Assembly: GCA_015492915.1 (NCBI GenBank)
Contig: WGED01000528.1
Coordinates: forward strand, 1-10,373
Direction of reading: 5' to 3'
Length of the DNA: 10,373 nucleotides
Origin: Cyclobacteriaceae bacterium
GTDB taxonomy: Bacteria > Bacteroidota > Bacteroidia > Cytophagales > Cyclobacteriaceae
Of the stretch, positions 1-6,839 are shown in pieces. A program made the translations under genes and the position numbers. Under the pieces are notes generated by a model, which saw nothing but the letters and a program-made list of their open reading frames with translations, was not told the DNA's origin and made no database searches. Positions within the stretch are counted from its first letter, which is position 1. Each line of letters starts with the position of its first letter.

Positions 1-102
1 GATGAAAACCCGTCCGATCCTGTGAGAAATGCCGAAAAAGTGGCTGCTGCCATTATGAAGCCTTTCCCGATCCCACCAATCGATGAAAAGAAGAAAAAGT
101 AA
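1..102 (+). CDS. C-terminal end of an unidentified gene (partial)
   Basis: Frame 1 is open from the first base to a TAA at 100-102 and gives 33 residues, beginning DENPSDPVRNAEKV and ending in an acidic/basic tail (IDEKKKK). The gene starts outside the window. The fragment has no recognisable motif, so I do not assign a function. It is treated as real because its stop is followed 18 bases later by a clear rho-independent terminator, and because the composition of the frame is like that of the genes downstream. The product probably belongs to the transcription unit upstream of the glycosidase rather than with it, since the terminator separates them. Confidence 0.6.
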   Translation, partial: DENPSDPVRNAEKVAAAIMKPFPIPPIDEKKKK

Positions 103-120
103 AATAACATAAATCTCATG

Positions 121-152
121 AAGCCCCTCCGGTGTACGGCGGGGCTTTTTTT
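121..152 (+). terminator. Rho-independent terminator
   Basis: The stem AAGCCCC (121-127) pairs with GGGGCTT (141-147). An inner CCG/CGG pairing (129-131 with 137-139) is closed by a short GTGTA loop. A run of seven T follows (145-152 region). It ends the gene whose stop is at 100-102 and isolates the glycosidase gene that follows. Confidence 0.85.
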
Positions 153-170
153 GTGTTATTGATTTTATTA

Positions 171-200
171 TTGAAATATTTGGGGGCAAATTTACTTTAG
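171..200 (+). promoter_or_regulatory. Candidate Bacteroidetes-type promoter of the GH78 gene
   Basis: TTG at 171-173 is separated by 19 bases from TACTTTAG at 193-200. The second box matches the Bacteroidetes -7 consensus TAnnTTTG at all but one defined position. The spacing fits the usual -33/-7 arrangement and would give a leader of about 30 bases before the start codon at 237. The region is AT-rich, so a chance match is possible. Confidence 0.35.
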
Positions 201-236
201 GAATGTTCTTAAATTAAAACCCAAAAGTTCGACGAT

Positions 237-2660
237 ATGAAACGGCGCCTGCCTCTGCTTTTTCTGATATTTTTCTTTTTCATGATCACCAACTCCCGAG
301 CCCAAGAATCAGGCGTTAAAGCCAACAGGCAGGGCAAGGGCATCTCAGGGCTCAAACATTCCTGGAAGGCGCAATGGATCACGCATCCCACCGCATCCAC
401 GCTTGATTACGGCGTGTTCATTTTCCGAAAGACCTTTACGCTGGCATCCGTGCCTGAACCATTCACCATCTATGTCTCGGCCGACAACCGCTATCGCCTG
501 TATGTCAACGGAAAGTACGTCTGCTCCGGCCCTTCACGCGGCGACCTGCTGCACTGGCGCTATGAGACCCTCGACCTCTCGCCCTATATGAAAAAAGGCA
601 AAAATGTCATAGCGGCCGAGGTGGTTAACTTTGGCGAATTCAGGCCCGCCAAGCAGATCACTTTCCAGACCGCTTTCATCCTGCAGGGTGACAAAAGCCT
701 TCCGGCCGACATTGACACACGCATGGAAAACGGCTGGAAAGTCATGAAAAATGCGGCATTTTCCGACATCCCGTTCGTCAGCGATTCGGTGGGGGGCTAC
801 TATGCCGCAGGCCCCGGCGACATGGTGGACGGCACAAAATACCCCTGGGGATGGCAGGAGACGGATTTTGACGAGAGTCAATGGCTGTCCCCGCGGTTGG
901 CGATGGTGGAGTTTGCCGCGGGGTACGGCTTTTTGTACGGCAGCACGTGGTTTCTCGTGCCACGCACCATCCCGATGATGGAAGAGACGGTGACGCGTTT
1001 CGGCAGGATAGCCCGTACGGAAAACATCCATGAGCCGGCGCCCTTTTTCACAGGCAATAACCCGCTTACGGTCACCGCGAACAAAAAAGTGACCATCCTG
1101 CTCGATCATGAGTTGCACACGATCGGATATCCCGAACTGATCGTGAGTGGCGGCAAAGGTTCCGAAATAAAGATCACCTATGCCGAGGGGTTGTTCTATG
1201 GGAAAAAGGCGGAATCGCCCACCTACATATGGCGCAAGGGCAACAGGAATGAGACGGAGGGCCTCGAGATGCGCGGTTACTACGACATCATCCGAACGGA
1301 CGGTGGAAAGCACAGAAAATACAAGCCGCTGGGCATGCGCACCTTCCGCTACGTGCAGCTCGACATCAACACAGGCGATGAGCCCCTGACCATCGAAGAT
1401 TATTACAATATCTATACGGTTTATCCCTATGAAGAAAAGGCATATTTTCATACCGATGACGAATGGCTGGACAGGATATGGGATATTGCCTGGCGTACGA
1501 CAAGAAACTCAGCCACAGAGGGTTACGAAGACCCCTATTACGAGCAGTTGCAGTATATCGGCGACACGCGCATTGAGGCGCTCGTGTCCATTACAGTGTC
1601 GGGCGATGACAGGCTGATGCGCAAGGCCATCAGCCAGTTCGACGACTCGCGCCTGCCCATGGGCCTCACACAAAGCCGCTACCCCTCCTACATCGTGCAG
1701 ATCATCCCGCCCTACTCACTCATCTGGATACACATGATGCACGATTATATGATGTACGGAGATGACCCCGAGTTCATCAGACAGTTCCTGCCAGGTATCG
1801 AAGGCGTGATCGGATGGTTCGGCAGGCATGTGGATGAGACAGGCATGACCGGCCCGCTCGAATGGTGGAATTTCACGGACTGGGCGGAAGGCTTCGCCAA
1901 CGGCATCCCCCCTGGTGCAGACGATGGGCACTCGGCAAACATCAGCCTGCAGTATTCGCTGGCGCTGCAGTCAGCCGCGGACATTTTCCGCCATTTCGGC
2001 CTGAATGAAAAAGCCTCAAAATTCATGAAAAACGCCCGGGCCGTCAATGAAAGCGTGATAAGCCACTGCTATGATCCCGGAAGGAAATTGATCGCTGAAA
2101 GACCTGAAAAGGATGTCTTCTCCCAGCATACCAACACCTTTGCCATACTCGCTAATGCCATCCCGCCAAGACAGCAAAAAGACATGATGCAGCGTATCCT
2201 TAAGGACGATGACCTCATCAGGGCGTCGCTGTATTTCAGATTTTATGTGCACCGCGCCATGCTCAAAACGGGCCTGGCCGATGAATACCTGTCCCGGCTG
2301 CAGCCGTGGAAAAAGATGATCAACGAAGGGCTAACCACCTTCGGCGAAAAGGACGAAAACCCACGCTCCGACTGCCACGGATGGAGCGCCAGCCCATGCT
2401 TCGACTTCCTCAACATGACCGCGGGCATACAATCCGTCGCGCCGGGATTCAAAGAAGTGCTCATCAGTCCCTGTTTCGACCACCTGACAAAGATCAAAGC
2501 TGCCCTCCCCCATCCAGCGGGCATGCTCAGCGTCGATTTTTCCAAAGATAATAAAGGAAGGGTGGAAGGAACGATCACCCTGCCTGATGGCGTCATCGGC
2601 CGCTTTGAATACGGTGAGCAGTCCGTGAAGCTGAAGCAGGGAGTGAATGTGATTCGTTGA
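237..2660 (+). CDS. Secreted alpha-L-rhamnosidase-like glycoside hydrolase (GH78 type)
   Basis: An 807-residue enzyme expected to cleave terminal alpha-L-rhamnose from plant or microbial glycans in the periplasm or outside the cell. Residues 1-22 are a signal peptide (basic start, a very hydrophobic LLFLIFFFFM core, then SRAQ), with no lipoprotein Cys. Residues about 43-250 look like the N-terminal beta-sandwich of the family (WKAQWITHP, then ADNRYRLYVNG). Residues about 400-720 form the six-hairpin catalytic barrel, with acidic candidates in EDPYYEQLQYIGDTR (431-445) and aromatic residues in EWWNFTDWAEGF (542-553). GWSASP at 715-720 leads to a C-terminal beta domain. Length is normal to slightly short for GH78. 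The region that usually reads like DECPQRDERxGWxGD is the divergent PYYEQLQYIGDTR form, so exact specificity is uncertain. It seems to be transcribed alone, with terminators or gaps on both sides. Confidence 0.85.
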   Translation: MKRRLPLLFLIFFFFMITNSRAQESGVKANRQGKGISGLKHSWKAQWITHPTASTLDYGVFIFRKTFTLASVPEPFTIYVSADNRYRLYVNGKYVCSGPSRGDLLHWRYETLDLSPYMKKGKNVIAAEVVNFGEFRPAKQITFQTAFILQGDKSLPADIDTRMENGWKVMKNAAFSDIPFVSDSVGGYYAAGPGDMVDGTKYPWGWQETDFDESQWLSPRLAMVEFAAGYGFLYGSTWFLVPRTIPMMEETVTRFGRIARTENIHEPAPFFTGNNPLTVTANKKVTILLDHELHTIGYPELIVSGGKGSEIKITYAEGLFYGKKAESPTYIWRKGNRNETEGLEMRGYYDIIRTDGGKHRKYKPLGMRTFRYVQLDINTGDEPLTIEDYYNIYTVYPYEEKAYFHTDDEWLDRIWDIAWRTTRNSATEGYEDPYYEQLQYIGDTRIEALVSITVSGDDRLMRKAISQFDDSRLPMGLTQSRYPSYIVQIIPPYSLIWIHMMHDYMMYGDDPEFIRQFLPGIEGVIGWFGRHVDETGMTGPLEWWNFTDWAEGFANGIPPGADDGHSANISLQYSLALQSAADIFRHFGLNEKASKFMKNARAVNESVISHCYDPGRKLIAERPEKDVFSQHTNTFAILANAIPPRQQKDMMQRILKDDDLIRASLYFRFYVHRAMLKTGLADEYLSRLQPWKKMINEGLTTFGEKDENPRSDCHGWSASPCFDFLNMTAGIQSVAPGFKEVLISPCFDHLTKIKAALPHPAGMLSVDFSKDNKGRVEGTITLPDGVIGRFEYGEQSVKLKQGVNVIR

Positions 2661-2756
2661 TAAGGGCACAAACCGTGATTTGTCCGAACGCTGATTTTTA
2701 GGTAATCATAGTTTTCATTCAACCGTTTTAATCATAGTTCAAGACAATTATTCATT

Positions 2757-2857
2757 CGTCAATCGGAGCTGAACAACGTGAAGCGAAGATTCTTCTGTTC
2801 GAAACATGGCATTACATCATTCTGCAGATTCTTCGGATTGCGCCTTCTGAATAACAA
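2757..2857. repeat. Possible degenerate dispersed intergenic repeat in the 2661-3027 gap
   Basis: The 367 bases between the GH78 gene and the next start contain no supported gene. Part of the gap (2757-2857) has a GTCAATCGGAG start, an AAGCGAAGATTCTTCTG block, a second CAGATTCTTCGGATTGCGCC block, and an end (CTTCTGAATAAC) that is roughly the inverse complement of the start. This pattern resembles, from memory, a family of non-coding repeats common in Bacteroidetes genomes, but this copy is eroded. The rest of the gap (2858-3027) is AT-rich and probably holds the promoter of the next gene, which I cannot place with confidence. Confidence 0.35.
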
Positions 2858-3027
2858 TATGTAAGGGGTGCTGTGCCCTCTTGGCAGCCCGGAAAATTCT
2901 CGGAGCGTAAAATATTTTGATCATCTTATGTTTACATGTTTATATGGACTTTTATTAAGGTTTGAATTTTTACAAGGAACCCTTTTCAAAACCAATTACT
3001 CAACCTCTAAATAAAACCTTAAGAATC

Positions 3028-3621
3028 ATGAAACTATCAATCCTCCTTTTCGCTCTCTTATTTCATCTCAGCGCCAACGCGCAGCTTATCGTCGATGACT
3101 TCTCGACGGGAACAATGGAGACGCGCTTCTTTTCAAAAAAAGACAACAGGAAAATATATTTAGAAAGCAGCAGCATTGCCGGAAATATCAGAATGATCCA
3201 TCCCGAGGTCGGTTACAACCCCTCAGGGCGCTCCCTGCAGATCAATGTCAAAAATGGTGAGATGGGCATTAATTTCCCGTACAACACGAGGGGCATGGTA
3301 AAGCTGGGCTACGGTTTTGACACGTCGGGCAAGAATTATATGAAGCTGGACCTGAGGCGTTACAAAAAACTAAAGATCGCTTTCAAAGCCAAAAGCACCG
3401 TGAACGGTGTGAATGTAACATTCTGGGGAAAAAGGAGCGCCGCCACCTATGGCAGTACGGCGAAAGCCTGGGAGGGGCCGTTCGTATTTGAGGTGTCGCT
3501 GAAAGACATGAAAGGCAGCGACACCATTGACTGGGGAGAAGTGTATAAACTGTATTTCCAGATCGATGCCCGCAGCAAAACAGGCTGCAACATGGGTATC
3601 GACAAGATCTGGTTTGAATGA
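3028..3621 (+). CDS. Secreted beta-rich protein, carbohydrate-binding-like, function unknown
   Basis: A 197-residue exported protein. I take the start at 3028 because it gives a clean signal peptide (MKLSILLFALLFHLSANAQ, cleavage after NAQ). A longer reading would begin at a TTG at 2962 and would put 22 polar residues in front of it. The mature part begins LIVDDFSTG and is made of alternating short hydrophobic and polar segments typical of a jelly-roll fold. It ends MGIDKIWFE, a style of ending seen in CBM11/CIA30-like galactose-binding domains, where an "FDDF"-like start and a "DKI.F"-like end form neighbouring strands. That resemblance is by eye only. There is no catalytic motif. It has a single Cys. 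It follows the glycosidase on the same strand but 367 bases away, so a shared role in glycan use is only suggested. Confidence 0.75.
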   Translation: MKLSILLFALLFHLSANAQLIVDDFSTGTMETRFFSKKDNRKIYLESSSIAGNIRMIHPEVGYNPSGRSLQINVKNGEMGINFPYNTRGMVKLGYGFDTSGKNYMKLDLRRYKKLKIAFKAKSTVNGVNVTFWGKRSAATYGSTAKAWEGPFVFEVSLKDMKGSDTIDWGEVYKLYFQIDARSKTGCNMGIDKIWFE

Positions 3622-3630
3622 GCCCTGCTC

Positions 3631-3656
3631 CATGAGAAAATCATCGTTTTTTCATG
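3631..3656. repeat. Copy A of the dispersed 26-bp AT-rich palindrome
   Basis: Arms CATGAGAAAAT and GTTTTTTCATG flank a four-base CATC loop. It lies 10 bases after the stop of the secreted protein gene. It has the same length and nearly the same sequence as the copies at 6557-6582 and 9322-9347. It could act as a weak terminator hairpin, but its recurrence suggests a repeat family. Confidence 0.7.
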
Positions 3657-3676
3657 GCCTGCGCTGCCCCTGACCT

Positions 3677-3713
3677 CTGAAGGGGCATTCCAACGCGCGT
3701 TGGCTCCCTTCAG
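3677..3713. repeat. Perfect palindrome inside a larger inverted repeat
   Basis: CTGAAGGG (3677-3684) pairs with CCCTTCAG (3706-3713). Enclosed within it is the perfect 14-bp palindrome CCAACGCGCGTTGG (3690-3703). It stands between two convergent genes. It lacks a T tract and so is not a standard rho-independent terminator, though a transcript of either strand would form a strong hairpin here. Confidence 0.6.
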
Positions 3714-3759
3714 GGAATGAAAGGGTTTGCGGTGGGAAATAATCACTGTTTTTTCATGC

Positions 3760-3792
3760 AAAAAAAGCCGGAAACTTTACAGGCCCCGGCTT
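3760..3792 (-). terminator. Rho-independent terminator of the thioredoxin reductase gene
   Basis: Read on the - strand, AAGCCGG (3792-3786) pairs with CCGGCTT (3771-3765) across a 14-base loop and runs into seven T. It begins 28 bases after the TAA of the reductase fusion gene and marks the end of the - strand gene set. Confidence 0.85.
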
Positions 3793-3820
3793 CTGAAAGC
3801 TATGACATTTTGATGATTTT

Positions 3821-5095
3821 TCAGTACGTATCCAGCTCCCTGGTCACGGAGATGGCAGCGATGGTGCCGTCAGCCACGGCCGTGGTGATCTGCCTGTATT
3901 TCTTGCTCCTGATATCGCCCACGGCATACACACCGTCGAGGTTGGTGAGCATGTCCTCGTTGGTTTTGATGTAACCCCACTGGTCTGTCTCGAGATCTCC
4001 TTCGAACAGCTCTGTGTTGGGCTTCATACCGACGAAAATAAATACACCGTCTGCCACAAGCTGGCCCTTCTCCCCTGTTTTGATGTTTTCCGTATCGACG
4101 AAGATCTTGTTGCCGTTCTTCTCAAAGCGGCGAGGCTCTGTGTCGAACACAAATTCGATCTTCGGATTGGCAAAAGCCTTCTCCTGTGCCTGTTTGTTGG
4201 CCTGCAGCTTGTCGAACTGATGGATGATGGTGACTTTTCGCGCGAATTTGGCGATAAAGTCCGCCTCTTCGATAGCCGTATTGCCGCCACCGACAACAAT
4301 TACATCTCTCTCCACAAAATATTTGGCGTCGCATGTTGCGCAATAGGATATGCCGTTGCCTTTCAGCTCGCGCTCACCGGGCACATTGAGGTACCGCGGC
4401 GAGGCTCCCGTGGCTAGAATGATCTTTTTGGCGTGGATGGTCTCGTATTCATCGATCACGACGTATTTGTTCTTCAGATCCACCTTGGCCACATCCACGG
4501 CTACTTTGTATTTCGTGCCACAGATCTTGGTTTGCTCCGACATAAAGTGCGCCAGCATGTAGCCCGGCTGTGGCTCCACAAAACCCGGATAGTTCGATAT
4601 CTTGTGTGTCGAGGATATCTGTCCGCCGGGCAACTGCACATCAATCAGCGCAGCCTTCACCCTGGCCTGGCACAGATAGAGGCCTGCCGTCAATCCTGCG
4701 GGACCGCCCCCAAGAATCACGACATCATATTCCGAAACCTTCGGCTTTATCTTCGTAGTGATCTCCTTTACACGCTCTTCAGGCAACAACGCGTTCAAAT
4801 TCTTGATCAGTTCCGACCGTTTGATGCCCCCCGTCAGCCTGTCACCCACAAGTCTGCCGTTCTCATAAAATATCACGGTCGGCGAGCCATGGATATCGAG
4901 GCTCTCCGCGAGATCGCGGTTTTCCTGACGGAATATTTTTACAAATTTGACGTCCTTGCCGTAGAGCTTGTCAAGGTTCTCGAATTTTGGCGCCAGGGCC
5001 TCGCATGGCGGACACTCGGTTGAGTAAAAATCCACGACGACTTTGCCACCGTTTAGCACTTCTTGTTCAAATTCCTTATGTGTTATCTCTTTCAT
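3821..5095 (-). CDS. Thioredoxin-thioredoxin reductase fusion
   Basis: A 424-residue cytoplasmic flavoprotein with its own thioredoxin at the N-terminus. Residues 1-105 are a thioredoxin fold with active site C28-P-P-C31 (not the usual CGPC) and GSPTVIFYENG with the cis-Pro at 72. Residues about 120-424 are a low-molecular-weight thioredoxin reductase: FAD-binding GGGPAG (129-134), redox pair C252-A-T-C255, second nucleotide-binding VVGGGNTAIEEA (267-278), and the FAD-contacting GVYAVGDIR (388-396). The position of the NADPH-clamp motif HRRxxxRA reads HQFDKLQA (292-299), so the arginines that hold the 2'-phosphate are absent. NADH or another electron donor is therefore likely (inference). The gene lies 118 bases after the radical SAM gene and has its own terminator. 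It is the probable reductant source for the thioredoxins and methyltransferase upstream. Confidence 0.93.
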   Translation of the reverse strand: MKEITHKEFEQEVLNGGKVVVDFYSTECPPCEALAPKFENLDKLYGKDVKFVKIFRQENRDLAESLDIHGSPTVIFYENGRLVGDRLTGGIKRSELIKNLNALLPEERVKEITTKIKPKVSEYDVVILGGGPAGLTAGLYLCQARVKAALIDVQLPGGQISSTHKISNYPGFVEPQPGYMLAHFMSEQTKICGTKYKVAVDVAKVDLKNKYVVIDEYETIHAKKIILATGASPRYLNVPGERELKGNGISYCATCDAKYFVERDVIVVGGGNTAIEEADFIAKFARKVTIIHQFDKLQANKQAQEKAFANPKIEFVFDTEPRRFEKNGNKIFVDTENIKTGEKGQLVADGVFIFVGMKPNTELFEGDLETDQWGYIKTNEDMLTNLDGVYAVGDIRSKKYRQITTAVADGTIAAISVTRELDTY

Positions 5096-5147
5096 TTTAT
5101 CGTACGATTAATTTATTCTTTCAACTCAAATTTTTCTATCTGTTCCG

Positions 5148-5177
5148 CAACAATACATCAATTATCTGCCGGACAAA
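5148..5177 (-). promoter_or_regulatory. Candidate promoter of the reductase fusion
   Basis: On the - strand, TTTG (5177-5174) is followed after 18 bases by TATTGTTG (5155-5148), which is one mismatch from TAnnTTTG. It would place the transcript start about 45 bases upstream of the start codon at 5095. Spacing is slightly short, and the match is imperfect. Confidence 0.35.
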
Positions 5178-5182
5178 GAATT

Positions 5183-5212
5183 ACCCACCCCCAGCTCCTC
5201 CAAGGAGGGGAT
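5183..5212. repeat. C/G-rich intergenic element after the radical SAM gene
   Basis: This stretch contains CCACCCCCAGCTCCTCC followed by AAGGAGGGGATTTT. It forms a small hairpin (CTCC/GGAG core) and stands out as a pyrimidine/purine-biased block in an otherwise AT-rich gap. From memory it resembles the "cccctccaaggagggg" type of dispersed repeat seen in Bacteroidetes intergenic regions. There is no T tract on the - strand, so it is a poor terminator for the gene ending at 5214. Confidence 0.4.
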
Positions 5213-5213
5213 T

Positions 5214-6539
5214 TTATGGATTTATTTCCATTTCCGAGTATAATCCGATTCCAAGCTCGAGCAACTCCTTTACGGGCCTGCAGTCGGGTGCGTGCAGCTT
5301 GCCCATCCTGTTCTTTGCGATGGCCGCGCAGCCACCGCCGCATGCCAGCCGTAGTGCGCAGTTGGTGCATTCACCGATCGACAGCACATCGCGCTCTTCC
5401 CACTCCTCGATGGTCTCCTCATCCAGCGTGATCTCAGGGTAAAACGTCCCCAGTTCATCACCCGCATTGCCCACCGTGGCCGTGCAGGCATAGATCCTGC
5501 CCGTGTAGTCAAAAGCCCACTCCGTCTTGGTGCCGGAGCACGAATCGAACAATGGGCTGGGCATTTCGCCATTCTCAAAGATGAACTTTGCTATGGAAAA
5601 AGCAGGCTTGTGAAACTCAAGGATCTCCGGATGCTCCTTCACCAGGTCATAAATGTACTTGTACATCTCAATACGGTTGAACAGCCGCTGGTTGTTGGTC
5701 TGGCAATGGTGCAACTCGTAATTCCTGCCGAGCGCCGACTTGAAAAACGGGCTTTTCGTCCAGTCCCTCTCAATGGCATAGCGCGCCAGGGCAGGCAGGT
5801 CATTAACGTTCTCCTTGTCGATGATCATGCGCAGGTTGACGGGGATATGGTTTTCGAGTAATTGATCGATGCCTTCGGATATCTTGTGAAAGCTACCGCC
5901 GCCGCCCTTCAACATCCTGCGGGCGTCATGCACCTGTGCCGTGCCGTCAAGCGTCACTTGTATCTCGCGGATGCTGGTCTTTTTCAGGATGTCCATGTAT
6001 TCCGTCAGGTGATAGCCGTTGGTCACAATGGCCACATCGAGGCCGCGCTTGTTGGCCCCTTCGATCAGGCGCCTGATGGCATCTTTTTTCGACGGGGATG
6101 TGAGCAACGGCTCGCCGCCGAAAATGGTGACATATTTTTTCCTGTCAGCCAGCCGCTCGTCCACATAGCGGAAAAAGGCTTCGATGACCTCATCGGAGAG
6201 CACCTGTTGCGGATTCAGATATTCATCCTGGAAACAATACGAACAGTCGAAATTACAGGTGTACCAGGGCGTGAAAAAAAGCTGAACCTCGTCATTGTCG
6301 CGCTCGTCGATAAAATCGAGGTATTGCGCCCTGAAGCGTCGCTCTTCCTCCTCAGGATCAACGAGATAGCCCTTTTCGACATATTGCTCCACATCCTCGA
6401 TCTTCTTGTCGATATAGCGCTGCGCTTCCTCCGGATTGAGGATATCCGCCTGTCCCGACAAAGGATTGACGATAAAATACTGATCCGAACTTGCGATCTT
6501 CGAAAAGATATTGTGTTTTGAGTATTCCATTGGTTTCAT
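5214..6539 (-). CDS. Radical SAM/SPASM enzyme, probable peptide or protein maturase
   Basis: A 441-residue cytoplasmic iron-sulfur enzyme. The radical SAM cluster motif is C95-NFD-C99-SY-C102, followed by the SAM-contacting GGEP at 141-144. The C-terminal part is a full SPASM domain: C334-x12-G347-x4-C352, then C391-x2-C394-x5-C400-x3-C404 and C420, enough ligands for two auxiliary [4Fe-4S] clusters as in anaerobic sulfatase-maturing enzymes and peptide-modifying enzymes. Residues about 18-65 (YFIVNPLSGQADIL to KGYLVDP) form a small N-terminal region like those seen in peptide-modifying members, shorter than a complete PqqD-like domain. The annotated start at 6539 gives MKPMEY. AAGG just before it is better spaced for the second Met at 6530, so the protein may be three residues shorter. 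The nearest upstream gene is a 30-codon Cys peptide, the leading candidate substrate (inference). No sulfatase gene is in the window. Confidence 0.92.
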   Translation of the reverse strand: MKPMEYSKHNIFSKIASSDQYFIVNPLSGQADILNPEEAQRYIDKKIEDVEQYVEKGYLVDPEEEERRFRAQYLDFIDERDNDEVQLFFTPWYTCNFDCSYCFQDEYLNPQQVLSDEVIEAFFRYVDERLADRKKYVTIFGGEPLLTSPSKKDAIRRLIEGANKRGLDVAIVTNGYHLTEYMDILKKTSIREIQVTLDGTAQVHDARRMLKGGGGSFHKISEGIDQLLENHIPVNLRMIIDKENVNDLPALARYAIERDWTKSPFFKSALGRNYELHHCQTNNQRLFNRIEMYKYIYDLVKEHPEILEFHKPAFSIAKFIFENGEMPSPLFDSCSGTKTEWAFDYTGRIYACTATVGNAGDELGTFYPEITLDEETIEEWEERDVLSIGECTNCALRLACGGGCAAIAKNRMGKLHAPDCRPVKELLELGIGLYSEMEINP

Positions 6540-6556
6540 CCTTCAATAAAATTATC

Positions 6557-6582
6557 CATGAGAAAATCATCATTTTTTCATG
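6557..6582. repeat. Copy B of the dispersed 26-bp AT-rich palindrome
   Basis: Arms CATGAGAAAAT and ATTTTTTCATG enclose a CATC loop. The stem is 11 bp with one G-T pair. It lies 17 bases upstream of the radical SAM start codon on the - strand, where it would be part of the leader. It differs from copy A at one position. Confidence 0.75.
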
Positions 6583-6590
6583 AAAATACT

Positions 6591-6668
6591 TATTGCAATC
6601 TGGGGATCCCGGCACCTCTCTTCCGCCGTTTCCCGCGCAAAAGGCCGGGGATCATCACATTTGCAATA
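6591..6668 (-). other. Long stem-loop in the leader of the radical SAM gene
   Basis: Two nested inverted repeats are visible. The outer TATTGCAA (6591-6598) matches TTGCAATA (6661-6668). The inner GATCCCGGC (6605-6613) matches GCCGGGGATC (6644-6653) with one bulged G. The central 30 bases are purine-rich on the - strand. The block is much more GC-rich than its flanks. It resembles no riboswitch class I can name. It could be a processed leader, an attenuator or a small RNA. It could also just be leftover sequence after the terminator. Confidence 0.4.
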
Positions 6669-6672
6669 CAAA

Positions 6673-6704
6673 ATTGAACCCCGGAACCAATGCCGGGGCT
6701 CAAT
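6673..6704 (-). terminator. Hairpin terminator after the Cys peptide gene
   Basis: On the - strand, ATTGAGCCCCGG pairs with CCGGGGTTCAAT across an eight-base loop: a 12-bp stem with one G-T pair. It is followed by TTTTGT. It begins 5 bases after the peptide stop codon and separates the peptide from the radical SAM gene. The T run is short (TTTT), so some read-through is likely. Confidence 0.75.
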
Positions 6705-6709
6705 TGTTG

Positions 6710-6802
6710 TTAATCGTGACAGCCCATCACATGCTTCGACACCTTGGCGCAACACTGCGCCACCTTCCTGTCACTCTTCTTAGCTTTAATCAGCGTTTTC
6801 AT
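6710..6802 (-). CDS. Small Cys-containing peptide, possible radical SAM substrate or metalloid-binding peptide
   Basis: A 30-codon frame, ATG at 6802-6800 and TAA at 6712-6710. It begins with the basic MKTLIKAKKSDRK and ends QCCAKVSKHVMGCHD. It has a vicinal pair C17-C18, a third Cys at 28, and His at 24 and 29, all in the last 14 residues. The lysine-rich first half could serve as a leader and the Cys/His half as a core. It starts 37 bases after the methyltransferase stop on the same strand, and its stop is followed within 5 bases by a strong hairpin, which makes a real 3' end of a gene likely. There is no convincing Shine-Dalgarno, as is usual in this phylum. I recognise no family. It may be a RiPP precursor for the SPASM enzyme downstream or a small thiol ligand for arsenic or another soft metal. 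A chance frame cannot be excluded at this length. Confidence 0.6.
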   Translation of the reverse strand: MKTLIKAKKSDRKVAQCCAKVSKHVMGCHD

Positions 6803-6839
6803 CAGCTAACATTTATATGAATAATAAAACAAAGAATTC

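Noticed and set aside
534..1451. Long - strand open frame (305 codons) opposite the GH78 gene
   Set aside because: The + strand frame has a signal peptide and family features across its whole length. The antisense product shows no domain, as expected from codon bias in a GC-moderate gene.
2962..3027. Longer TTG start for the secreted protein at 3028
   Set aside because: It would add 22 polar residues ahead of a clean signal peptide that begins at the ATG at 3028.
5862..6521. Long + strand open frame (219 codons) opposite the radical SAM gene
   Set aside because: The - strand encodes all radical SAM and SPASM motifs. The opposite frame has no recognisable motif and no promoter-like context.
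5214..6539. Anaerobic sulfatase-maturing enzyme
   Set aside because: The motifs are compatible with that family, but no sulfatase gene is in the window and a peptide candidate is adjacent. It remains possible.
6673..6704. tRNA T-arm-like string (CCGGGGTTCAAT)
   Set aside because: It is one arm of a 12-bp terminator stem. No acceptor, D or anticodon arms are found around it.
6570..6755. A 61-codon - strand frame overlapping the Cys peptide gene
   Set aside because: It overlaps the peptide out of frame, runs through the terminator and the long hairpin, and has scattered rather than clustered Cys. The 30-codon frame fits the gene boundaries better.
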